Assembly: GCA_005792805.1 (NCBI GenBank)
Contig: SXQV01000052.1
Coordinates: forward strand, 1-7,462
Source of the DNA: Methylococcaceae bacterium
GTDB lineage: Bacteria > Pseudomonadota > Gammaproteobacteria > Methylococcales > Methylococcaceae
Direction: 5' to 3'
Length of the DNA stretch: 7,462 nt
Shown: positions 1-6,090 of the stretch, piece after piece
Position numbering within the stretch: the stretch's first letter is position 1
Layout: the number at the start of each line of letters is the position of its first letter
The notes under the pieces: model-generated
What the model saw: the letters and a program-made list of their open reading frames with translations, nothing else
Database searches by the model: none
Told to the model about the DNA's origin: nothing
Program-made: the position numbers and the translations under genes

Positions 1-1
1 A

Positions 2-790
2 GCCGCCACCCTGGCCAGCCCGGGAAGTCCCGCGTTCGTCGAGCATCCGGGCGAGGCCGGACACGGCGATCTCGGCAGGATGACCCCGGAAGATGTCGTG
101 CTGGCTCTATCACATTCTGGCGATTCTTCTGAAATCCTCACCATCGTCCCCATTCTCAAACGCCTCGCCATTCCGCTGGTGGTCATGACCGGTAACCTGC
201 TGTCACCCCTGGCCCGCCAGGCCGATGTGGCACTGGACACCGGCGTCACGGAGGAAGCCTGTCCGCTGGGTCTGGCGCCAACCTCAAGCACCACGGCCGC
301 CCTGGTCATGGGTGACGCATTGGCCGTTGCACTCCTGGAGGCCCGTGGATTCAGCCAGGAGGACTTTGCCTTTTCCCACCCTAGCGGCAGCCTTGGACGG
401 CGCCTGCTGATCCGCGTCCGCGACATCATGCACACGGGCAACCAGATTCCCGTGGTCGATACGCAGGTCGCGGTGAGTGATGCCATACTGGAAATGAGCG
501 CCAAAAAACTCGGCATGACCGCCGTGGTGGAGTCCAGTGGAAAGCTGCTCGGCATCTTCACCGATGGGGATCTGAGGCGCTTGCTGGCCCGACCCATCGA
601 CATCCATACGACCCCGATCCATCAAGCCATGACTTACGGCTGCGCAACCATCGATCCCGACTGTCTGGCAGTTGAGACTGTCCGCATCATGGAAGAAAGG
701 CGTATCAGCGCCCTGCTCGTCATTGATGCCGATTCACAGCTGGTGGGTGCGCTTAACATGCATGATCTGCTCAGGGCGGGCATCGTTTGA
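2..790 (+). CDS. kdsD: Arabinose-5-phosphate isomerase KdsD, 5' end missing
   Basis: Cytoplasmic enzyme interconverting D-ribulose 5-phosphate and D-arabinose 5-phosphate, the first step of Kdo synthesis for LPS. The frame is open from base 2 with no start, so the gene is cut by the window edge; 262 residues remain. Numbering from the codon at base 2, the SIS sugar-phosphate domain fills about 1-135, with HPGEAGHGD at 15-23, SHSGDSSE at 37-44, EACPLGLAPTSST at 85-97 and HPSG at 126-129. Two CBS domains follow at about 138-200 and 206-262. E44, E85 and H126 line up with E. coli E111, E152 and H193 at a constant offset of 67, so about 67 residues are missing, including the equivalent of catalytic K59, and the full protein would be close to the E. 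coli length of 328. The first in-frame ATG (base 80) lies inside the SIS domain and is not the real start. The stop overlaps the kdsC start. GutQ-type paralogues share the fold, but the kdsC-lpt context decides for KdsD. Confidence 0.96.
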   Translation, partial: AATLASPGSPAFVEHPGEAGHGDLGRMTPEDVVLALSHSGDSSEILTIVPILKRLAIPLVVMTGNLLSPLARQADVALDTGVTEEACPLGLAPTSSTTAALVMGDALAVALLEARGFSQEDFAFSHPSGSLGRRLLIRVRDIMHTGNQIPVVDTQVAVSDAILEMSAKKLGMTAVVESSGKLLGIFTDGDLRRLLARPIDIHTTPIHQAMTYGCATIDPDCLAVETVRIMEERRISALLVIDADSQLVGALNMHDLLRAGIV

Positions 791-1326
791 GCCCGATGAC
801 GCTATCCCGGGATGTGATGAGTCGGGCGGCCCAGGTTCGCCTGCTGATCTGCGATGTGGACGGGGTGCTCACCGATGGCAAGCTTTTTTTTACATCCGAT
901 GGGCAAGAACTGAAAAGCTTTCATGCCCGCGATGGGCATGGGATCAAGCTACTACAGAGAACAGGGGTTGAAACTGCCGTGATTTCCGGCCGGAACTCTC
1001 CCGCCGTGGCCTTGCGCATGGACAGTCTGGGGGTCCGCCATGTATACCAGGGCCGTGAAAGCAAACTGGCACCTTTTGAAGAGTTATTGAGCCTGCTGGG
1101 GCTGACTCCCGAGCAAACCGCCTTTGTCGGTGATGATCTGCTCGACCTGCCCCTTTTAAGACGGGTGGGTTTGGCCATTACGGTGGCGGATGCCCATTTC
1201 AGCATCACCAGTGCAGCCCACTGGACTACCACTCAAGCCGGCGGGCACGGGGCCGTCCGCGAGGTTTGCGATCTCATCATGCACGCACAGAATACGTTGC
1301 CAGCCGTCATTGAAAGCTATTTTTGA
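787..1326 (+). CDS. kdsC: 3-deoxy-D-manno-octulosonate 8-phosphate phosphatase KdsC
   Basis: Cytoplasmic HAD-superfamily phosphatase that hydrolyses Kdo 8-phosphate to Kdo, supplying the LPS inner core. All HAD motifs are visible in the 179-residue product: motif I DVDGVLTDG at 23-31 (nucleophile D23, acid/base D25), motif II ISGR at 66-69 (S67), the motif III lysine K93 in GRESK, and motif IV GDDLLD at 115-120 with Mg-binding D116. The C-terminal GGHGAVRE signature is typical of KdsC. There is no cap domain, as expected for this tetrameric C0 subfamily. The chosen TTG start overlaps the kdsD stop (TTGA) and has a purine-rich AGGGCGGG (773-780) 6 nt upstream. The ATG at 796 is the main alternative but sits about 15 nt from that sequence. 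The 3' end overlaps the likely lptC start, so expression is probably coupled. Confidence 0.95.
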   Translation: MSPMTLSRDVMSRAAQVRLLICDVDGVLTDGKLFFTSDGQELKSFHARDGHGIKLLQRTGVETAVISGRNSPAVALRMDSLGVRHVYQGRESKLAPFEELLSLLGLTPEQTAFVGDDLLDLPLLRRVGLAITVADAHFSITSAAHWTTTQAGGHGAVREVCDLIMHAQNTLPAVIESYF

Positions 1327-1903
1327 AAAATTCCGCCCCTTCGGCGCTGCCTCCCGCTACGTTCTCATGGGGTTGTTGACCCTGGCGTCCTGGTGGGCTG
1401 CGGAACATTTCGGGCCACCCATTGAACCTGGCCGGAAACTGGAACCGGGGAAAGTCGATTATTATTCAAAACATTTGCAGCGCACCATCATGGATGAAAT
1501 GGGGAAACCAAAGGAAATGCTGCTTGCAGAAGAACTCGTGCATTACGAAGACGAGAAGCGGACTGAGCTGAGCAAGCCGGTATTGACGCTCTACACTAAA
1601 GAAGGCCCACCCTGGGTCATCCACTCGGAAACCGCCACATTACCGGGTGAAGGAGACGAAATCTTGCTGAATGGTGAGGTGCTGGTTCTGCGTGACGCCA
1701 ACAAAAACGGGAGAACCATGCGCATCGAAACCAGCAATGCCCGAGTTCAGCCCGACAACAATTACGCCGAGACGGATGAAGACATCCGGGTCATCAGTCC
1801 GCCAGACTACATGAGCGGAACAGGCGCGAAAATGAAGTTTGGTGATGGTATCCAATACAGCGTTCTGGCCAATGTCCGAAGAAAACATGATGTACAGGAA
1901 TAG
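1310..1903 (+). CDS. lptC: LPS export protein LptC (inner-membrane anchored)
   Basis: Bitopic inner-membrane protein that receives LPS from the LptB2FG transporter and hands it to LptA in the periplasm. The 197-residue product has a short basic N-terminus (K2, K7, R9, R16), one hydrophobic segment at about 17-31, then a beta-jellyroll periplasmic domain containing DYYSKHLQ, a TIMDEMGKP turn, LVHYEDEKRTEL, GPPWVI and the late DYMSGTGAKM motif, all typical of LptC. The start is uncertain. The TTG at 1310 overlaps the end of kdsC by 17 nt and has no clear ribosome site. The first in-frame ATG downstream (1367) would cut the transmembrane helix to about a dozen residues and remove its basic flank, so an upstream start is needed. 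The frame stays open further upstream inside kdsC, but that part reads as kdsC shadow. The length fits the family (about 190). Confidence 0.9.
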   Translation: MKAIFEKFRPFGAASRYVLMGLLTLASWWAAEHFGPPIEPGRKLEPGKVDYYSKHLQRTIMDEMGKPKEMLLAEELVHYEDEKRTELSKPVLTLYTKEGPPWVIHSETATLPGEGDEILLNGEVLVLRDANKNGRTMRIETSNARVQPDNNYAETDEDIRVISPPDYMSGTGAKMKFGDGIQYSVLANVRRKHDVQE

Positions 1904-2510
1904 CAGAAGGCGCTTTGCCGACTCGCCGAAGGCAATCAAAACACACAAACGGATGCCCCCGCTTCATCAATCACTAGCAACATGGCTGACCAGAGGATTC
2001 ATCCAGCTTATGTTGAGCGGGGCCATCCTGTTGCCGGGCTCCACTTTTGCCCTCAGCAGCGACTCAAAGCAACCCATGTATATCGAGTCCGATTCCGTGG
2101 TTTACGACGAAAACAAGGGGGAGACCGTCTATGTGGGAAATGTCCGTGCCCGCCAGGGCAGCCTGGAGGTAACCGGTGAAAAAATGATCATCAATCAGCA
2201 AAAAGGCCAGGCCGACCAGATGATTGTTTATGGTAACCCGGCCCGTTTGCAACAATCGCCGGACGGCGGTGGCCCGGACAATCACGGCATGGGTAAACGA
2301 GCCGATTATTTCCCGGAATCCGGCATTCTCATCCTCAATGGTGATGCCGTGACCTGGGAAGGCCCCAGCCCTGATACCAGTGAACATACCGTCAAGAGCG
2401 ATCACATCGAGTACGACACCAGGAACTCCATCTATAAGGCGGGTTCAAGTAAATCAGGGACTCGTCGCGTTCATGTCAAGATTATCCCCAAGGAAGCCCA
2501 GGCTGAGTAA
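1887..2510 (+). CDS. lptA: Periplasmic LPS bridge protein LptA
   Basis: Periplasmic OstA-type beta-jellyroll protein that polymerises between LptC and LptD to form the bridge carrying LPS to the outer membrane. From the ATG at 1887 the product has 207 residues. A hydrophobic signal segment at about 37-52 ends in GSTFA, predicting cleavage after A55. The mature part shows the family opening QPMYIESDSVVYDENKGE, then YVGNVRARQGSLEV and the repeated strand pattern ILNGDAVTWEG. The start is debatable. ATG 1887 (or 1890) overlaps lptC by 17 nt and follows a weak GAAGAA site, but gives an unusually long basic leader. ATG 1953 gives a normal 33-residue signal peptide and a total of 185, the E. coli length, but lacks a ribosome site. 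lptB begins 3 nt after the stop. LptC and LptA share a fold, but the signal peptide and gene order separate them. Confidence 0.92.
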   Translation: MMYRNSRRRFADSPKAIKTHKRMPPLHQSLATWLTRGFIQLMLSGAILLPGSTFALSSDSKQPMYIESDSVVYDENKGETVYVGNVRARQGSLEVTGEKMIINQQKGQADQMIVYGNPARLQQSPDGGGPDNHGMGKRADYFPESGILILNGDAVTWEGPSPDTSEHTVKSDHIEYDTRNSIYKAGSSKSGTRRVHVKIIPKEAQAE

Positions 2511-2513
2511 CCG

Positions 2514-3239
2514 ATGACCACGCTGACCACTCACTATATCGTCAAGCGTTACCATCGGCGCAATGTCGTCGATGGCGTCACGGTCACCATCAATACCGGC
2601 GAAATTGTGGGTCTGCTAGGCCCTAATGGTGCCGGGAAAACTACCAGTTTTTATATGATCGCCGGGCTGATCAGCCCCGATGAAGGGCATATCCGGCTGG
2701 ATGGCCGGGATATTACGTTCATGCCCATGCATGAACGGGCCCGGCTGGGAATAGGCTATCTGCCTCAAGAACCCTCGATCTTCCGCAAGCTCACTGTGGC
2801 GGAAAATTTAATGGCCGTACTGGAGTTGCGCAAGGATCTCACCTACGGCCAGCGTGAACTGATTATCGAAGAACTGCTCGATGAATTCAGCGTAGGCCAT
2901 CTCCGTAACCAGTCCGCCATGGGCCTGTCTGGGGGTGAACGCCGCCGGGTGGAAATCGCTCGGGCACTGGCCTGTGAGCCGCGCTTCATGCTGCTGGACG
3001 AGCCCTTTGCCGGCGTCGATCCAATTTCAATCATCGATATTCAGAAAATCATTGTCCACCTCCGGGAACGTGGGATTGGCATTCTGATTACCGAACACAA
3101 TGTCCGGGAAACACTCGGGACCTGTGATCGCGCTTACATCCTTGCCGGTGGGCGCGTCATTGCGGAAGGCAATGCCGAGGAAATCGTGCGGAATGCTGAA
3201 GTGCGCCAGGTTTATCTCGGTGAAAACTTCTCCATGTAG
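2514..3239 (+). CDS. lptB: LPS export ABC transporter ATPase LptB
   Basis: Cytoplasmic ATPase of the LptB2FG transporter, which extracts LPS from the inner membrane. All ABC motifs are intact in the 241-residue product: Walker A GPNGAGKTT at 36-44, Q-loop Q85 in YLPQEPSIFRKL, signature LSGGERRRVEIARAL at 138-152, Walker B FMLLDEP at 158-164 with catalytic E163, D-loop at 167-170 and switch H195 in TEHNVRE. F90 and R91 match the E. coli positions that contact the coupling helices of LptF and LptG. The C-terminal VRQVYLGENF ending is diagnostic for LptB and distinguishes it from LivF/LivG-like ATPases. The ATG lies 3 nt after the lptA stop, so translation is probably coupled. The LptF/LptG permeases are not in the window; in E. 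coli they are encoded elsewhere. Confidence 0.98.
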   Translation: MTTLTTHYIVKRYHRRNVVDGVTVTINTGEIVGLLGPNGAGKTTSFYMIAGLISPDEGHIRLDGRDITFMPMHERARLGIGYLPQEPSIFRKLTVAENLMAVLELRKDLTYGQRELIIEELLDEFSVGHLRNQSAMGLSGGERRRVEIARALACEPRFMLLDEPFAGVDPISIIDIQKIIVHLRERGIGILITEHNVRETLGTCDRAYILAGGRVIAEGNAEEIVRNAEVRQVYLGENFSM

Positions 3240-3286
3240 ACCAAACCGCCGAGAATCCTGGGCTATACTCACAACGGGGGGATAGC

Positions 3287-3303
3287 TTGGCCAGAGAGGC
3301 CAA
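3287..3303 (+). repeat. Perfect inverted repeat in the rpoN leader
   Basis: TTGGCC (3287-3292) and GGCCAA (3298-3303) form a perfect 6-bp inverted repeat around a 5-nt AGAGA spacer, in the gap between lptB and rpoN and ending 19 nt before the rpoN ATG. As RNA it would form a GC-rich hairpin just upstream of the ribosome site. As DNA it could be an operator. No U-run follows, so it is not an intrinsic terminator. A TATACT hexamer at 3264-3269 resembles a -10 box but has no convincing -35 partner. The repeat is seen directly; any function is inference. Confidence 0.5.
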
Positions 3304-3313
3304 ACCAGGGATC

Positions 3314-3317
3314 AGGA
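3314..3317 (+). promoter_or_regulatory. Ribosome binding site that fixes the rpoN start
   Basis: AGGA sits 5 nt before the ATG at 3323. It supports that start over an in-frame TTG at 3287, whose extra 12 codons lie across the inverted repeat and do not resemble any part of sigma-54. Confidence 0.65.
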
Positions 3318-3322
3318 CATCC

Positions 3323-4792
3323 ATGAAACAATCGCTACAACTCCGCATGGGCCAGCATCTGGCCATGACACCGCAACTGCAACAAGCCATAAAGCTTTTG
3401 CAGCTTTCGAGTGCGGATTTGCAACAGGAAATCCAGGACGCCCTGGACTCCAACATGATGCTTGAGATCGCTGAAGACGAGCCCAGCTCAGGCCACACCG
3501 GAGATTTATCTGAGGTTGGGGTGCCAACGATTACGGATAACGAATACCGGGAATTGCGGGACATGGATGCGGTGAAAGAGATTCCCCGGGAACTCGCCGT
3601 GGACGTATCCTGGGAGGATCTCTACGAGAGTATTGCGACAGCTCAGCCAGCGGGTCAGTCCGGCGGGGAAAATGATGATTTTCCGTTTCAGCGGGCGACC
3701 GGACAGACCCTCCACGAACTGCTGGCCTGGCAAATGGAAATGTCACGCTTCAGCGAGCGTGATTACGCCATTGCAACCACGCTGATCGATAGCATCAATG
3801 ATGATGGCTACCTGGGCACCACATTGGATGAAATTCATCAGGGACTGTCCCATCAGATACCTGCATTGGAATTGGATGAAGTCCGGGCGGTACTGCATCG
3901 CCTGCAAACTTTCGAACCGGCGGGCATTGCGGCCCTGGACCTGGCGGATTGCCTGCGCATACAGCTCAATCAACTGCCGGACTCCACACCCTACAAAACA
4001 CAGGCGCTAGCTCTGGTAGGCAAGCACCTGGATCTGCTCGCCAAGAAAGACATCGCCGGACTGAAGCGCCATTTGCAGATGGAAGATGAAGAACTGGGCG
4101 CTGTCGTTGGTTTGGTCCGCCGTTTGGAACCAAAACCCGGACAGCAGATCACCATCAACGATTCACAGTACATCACGCCTGACGTATATGTAATCCGTCA
4201 GGCCGACCGCTGGACGGTCAAACTGAATCCAGATATTGCCCCACGGCTCCGGGTCAATCCTTTCTATTCCGGCATGGTCAAGCGCGCTGACAGCAGTGCT
4301 GATAACGCGTCCATGCGCAACCACTTGCAGGAAGCCCGCTGGTTCATCAAGAGCCTTCATAGCCGTAATGAGACCCTGCTGAAAGTTGCCAAAAGCATCA
4401 TCGAGCGCCAACAAGCCTTCCTCAATGAAGGCGAAAAGGCCATGAAACCCCTGGTGCTGCGGGATATTGCCGAGGAAGTTGGCATGCATGAATCCACGAT
4501 ATCCAGGGTTACCACTCAGAAATACATGCACACGCCCAACGGTATCTTCGAGTTCAAGTACTTTTTTTCCAGCCATGTCTCCACTCAGGGTGGGGGAGAG
4601 TGCTCCGCCACCGCCATCAAGGCTTATCTCAAGGAAATCATCTGTACTGAAAACGCCCAAAAACCACTGAGTGACGAGGCCATCGCCAAGATTCTTCAGG
4701 GCAGAGGAATCAATGTGGCCCGCCGCACTATCGCCAAATACCGGGAGGCAATGGCCATCGCCCCCTCCAGTGAACGAAAACGAATCTTCTAA
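3323..4792 (+). CDS. rpoN: RNA polymerase sigma-54 factor RpoN
   Basis: Sigma-54 directs core RNA polymerase to -24/-12 promoters that need an AAA+ activator; nitrogen, flagellar and carbon-use genes are common targets. The 489-residue product opens with the glutamine-rich Region I (MKQSLQLRMGQHLAMTPQ, continuing into QQAIKLLQLS), which contacts activators and inhibits isomerisation. An acidic, poorly conserved Region II follows at about 50-110, with patches such as EDEPSS. The core-binding domain runs from about 125 and includes LLAWQMEMSRFSERD and INDDGYLG. A helix-turn-helix lies at about 381-400 (DIAEEVGMHESTISRVTTQK), followed by KYMHTPNGIFEFKYFF, and the -24-recognising RpoN box ARRTIAKYRE sits at 466-475. 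The length is close to the 477 of E. coli and no motif is missing. The ATG at 3323 matches the family N-terminus exactly. The position after lptB and before hpf is the standard one. Confidence 0.98.
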   Translation: MKQSLQLRMGQHLAMTPQLQQAIKLLQLSSADLQQEIQDALDSNMMLEIAEDEPSSGHTGDLSEVGVPTITDNEYRELRDMDAVKEIPRELAVDVSWEDLYESIATAQPAGQSGGENDDFPFQRATGQTLHELLAWQMEMSRFSERDYAIATTLIDSINDDGYLGTTLDEIHQGLSHQIPALELDEVRAVLHRLQTFEPAGIAALDLADCLRIQLNQLPDSTPYKTQALALVGKHLDLLAKKDIAGLKRHLQMEDEELGAVVGLVRRLEPKPGQQITINDSQYITPDVYVIRQADRWTVKLNPDIAPRLRVNPFYSGMVKRADSSADNASMRNHLQEARWFIKSLHSRNETLLKVAKSIIERQQAFLNEGEKAMKPLVLRDIAEEVGMHESTISRVTTQKYMHTPNGIFEFKYFFSSHVSTQGGGECSATAIKAYLKEIICTENAQKPLSDEAIAKILQGRGINVARRTIAKYREAMAIAPSSERKRIF

Positions 4793-4823
4793 ACCGGCCT
4801 CTCTGAAAAAAGGTAAAAAGCCC

Positions 4824-5111
4824 ATGAACATTGACATTAGCGGACACCATATCCAGGTTACCGAAGCACTCAAGAACTACGTACATGAAAAGTTCGCACG
4901 ATTGGAGCGGCACTTCGACCGGGTGATGGATGTGCATGTTGTCCTTGAAGTGGAGAAATTGGCGCAAAAGGCTGAAGCAACCGTCCAGATTTACGGTGGT
5001 TCGCTATTTGCCGAAGACACCCAGGAAGACATGTACGCGGCCATCGACGGGTTGATCGACAAACTGGACCGCCAAATTGTCAAGCACAAGGAAAAACATC
5101 AACATCGCTGA
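4824..5111 (+). CDS. hpf: Ribosome hibernation promoting factor HPF, short form
   Basis: Small ribosome-binding protein that occupies the decoding region of the 30S subunit in stationary phase and, in gammaproteobacteria, promotes 100S dimers with RMF. The 95-residue product matches E. coli HPF in length and lacks the C-terminal dimerisation domain of long HPF. It opens MNIDISGHHIQVTEALKNYV and has the beta-alpha-beta-beta-beta-alpha pattern: basic EKFARLERHFDR helix, HVVLEVEK strand, EATVQIYGG strand, then the DMYAAIDGLIDKLDRQIVKHK helix with a basic HKEKHQHR tail. A ribosome site, AAGGT, lies about 10 nt before the ATG. The gene starts 31 nt after the rpoN stop and is probably co-transcribed with it. 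YfiA/RaiA is the close alternative, but the missing tail extension and the rpoN linkage favour HPF. Confidence 0.95.
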   Translation: MNIDISGHHIQVTEALKNYVHEKFARLERHFDRVMDVHVVLEVEKLAQKAEATVQIYGGSLFAEDTQEDMYAAIDGLIDKLDRQIVKHKEKHQHR

Positions 5112-5142
5112 ATCGGCTGCAACTCTCCACCCAACCTGCGCG

Positions 5143-5160
5143 GTGTGATCCGCTTCACAC
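5143..5160 (+). promoter_or_regulatory. CRP-like palindrome between hpf and rapZ
   Basis: GTGTGA (5143-5148), six bases, then TCACAC (5155-5160) form a perfect palindrome. Its core TGTGA-N6-TCACA is identical to the CRP/Vfr half-site consensus. It lies in the 87-nt gap between hpf and rapZ, ending 38 nt before the rapZ ATG. I see no good -10/-35 pair placed for class I or II activation: a centre at -41.5 would put the transcription start at about 5193, after the rapZ ribosome site. Repression of read-through, or an RNA hairpin with a 6-nt loop, are alternatives. The palindrome is certain; its function is not. Confidence 0.4.
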
Positions 5161-5198
5161 ACATCGGGATAAACGTGACCAGACAGAGGAACGGTTAG

Positions 5199-6056
5199 AT
5201 GGAGTTGATCATTGTCAGTGGCCTGTCAGGTTCCGGCAAAAGCATTGCGCTGGAGACTTTGGAGGACAGTGGGTATTACTGTATTGATAACTTGCCGATA
5301 GCCCTGTTTGAGCCCTTCGTTCGAGAAGCCATGAATGAGGGTGTGCTCACTTATCGAAAAGTCGCCATTAGCATCGACGCTCGCAGCGGCTGTGAAAGTC
5401 TCGAACATTTTCCTCAGACACTTGAACTCGCAGCCAAGCTGGGAGTTTCCTTCCAGGTCATTTTCCTGAAAGCCGGCTCGGAAACCTTGCTCAAGCGATT
5501 CAGCGAAACCCGGCGAAAGCACCCGCTCACGAATAGCACCCATTCACTCATTGAAGCCATCGACCGGGAGCAAAACCTGTTGCGCCCCATCATTAGCCGT
5601 TCGGATCTGGTGATCGATACCAGCCATACCAACGTGCATCAACTGCGCGAACTCATACGGGAACGGGTGGGAGCCAAAAATCAGCATCGAATGTCCGTCT
5701 ACTGCCTGTCGTTCGGCTATAAAAATGGCATTCCATTCGATGCTGATTTCACCTTCGATGCACGCTGCCTACCTAATCCGCACTGGGAGCCAACCCTTAG
5801 ACCGAAAACGGGTCGCGATCCCGAGGTCAGAAAGTTTCTGGATGACATCCCAGAGGTTCAGCGTTATCTCGACGATGTCACCGAATTCATGCAGAAATGG
5901 ACTCCGCGCTTTGCCTCCGAGAATAGAAACTATCTAACCATTGCCATCGGCTGCACGGGCGGCCAGCATCGTTCTGTCTACCTTACGGAAGCACTGGCCA
6001 CCCGTTTGTCCTCAAAGGATTACGATCTTCTGGTGCGCCACAGAGATCTTCGCTAA
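5199..6056 (+). CDS. rapZ: RapZ-family nucleotide-binding protein (YvcJ/YhbJ family)
   Basis: In E. coli RapZ binds the small RNA GlmZ and presents it to RNase E, controlling GlmS and so amino-sugar supply for the envelope; elsewhere the family role is less defined. The 285-residue product (E. coli 284) has a P-loop GLSGSGKS at 8-15, EDSGYYCIDNLP at about 22-33, the family motif RFSETRRKHPL, and a C-terminal domain with FGYKNGIPFDADF from 172, LPNPHW (H195) and GCTGGQHRSVY at 251-261. At a +5 offset, H195, T253, G254, H257 and R258 match E. coli H190, T248, G249, H252 and R253, while E. coli H171 is replaced by N176. The chain stops at RHRDLR, lacking the basic KRK tail of E. coli RapZ. The start is supported by AGAGGA (5185-5190), 8 nt upstream. 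ptsN, which precedes rapZ in E. coli, is missing. Confidence 0.96.
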   Translation: MELIIVSGLSGSGKSIALETLEDSGYYCIDNLPIALFEPFVREAMNEGVLTYRKVAISIDARSGCESLEHFPQTLELAAKLGVSFQVIFLKAGSETLLKRFSETRRKHPLTNSTHSLIEAIDREQNLLRPIISRSDLVIDTSHTNVHQLRELIRERVGAKNQHRMSVYCLSFGYKNGIPFDADFTFDARCLPNPHWEPTLRPKTGRDPEVRKFLDDIPEVQRYLDDVTEFMQKWTPRFASENRNYLTIAIGCTGGQHRSVYLTEALATRLSSKDYDLLVRHRDLR

Positions 6057-6090
6057 CCGCCTGCCACTGGACGACGCATAGGCACCCCAG

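Noticed and set aside
228..243. TGGCAC at 228-233 as the -24 element of a sigma-54 promoter
   Set aside because: No GC/TTGC element follows at the required spacing, and the site lies inside the SIS domain of kdsD.
884..891. Run of eight T in kdsC as a phase-variation slippage tract
   Set aside because: It encodes conserved KLFF just after HAD motif I, the frame is intact, and a single 8-base run in one housekeeping gene is not good evidence of contingency control.
1067..1082. TGGCAC at 1067-1072 as the -24 element of a sigma-54 promoter
   Set aside because: The expected -12 TTGC is absent (GAAG is found instead), and the site is internal to kdsC.
1902..1925. Arg-Arg-Arg-Phe in the extended LptA leader as a twin-arginine export signal
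   Set aside because: It lies about 28 residues before the hydrophobic segment, far beyond normal Tat spacing, and LptA is a Sec substrate.
3287..3322. TTG 3287 as the rpoN start
   Set aside because: The added residues do not match sigma-54, they cross the inverted repeat, and ATG 3323 has a ribosome site and an exact family N-terminus.
4163..4873. Long open frame of 236 codons on the minus strand opposite rpoN and hpf
   Set aside because: It mirrors two strongly conserved genes, has no recognisable domain or ribosome site, and is explained by their codon use in the opposite frame.
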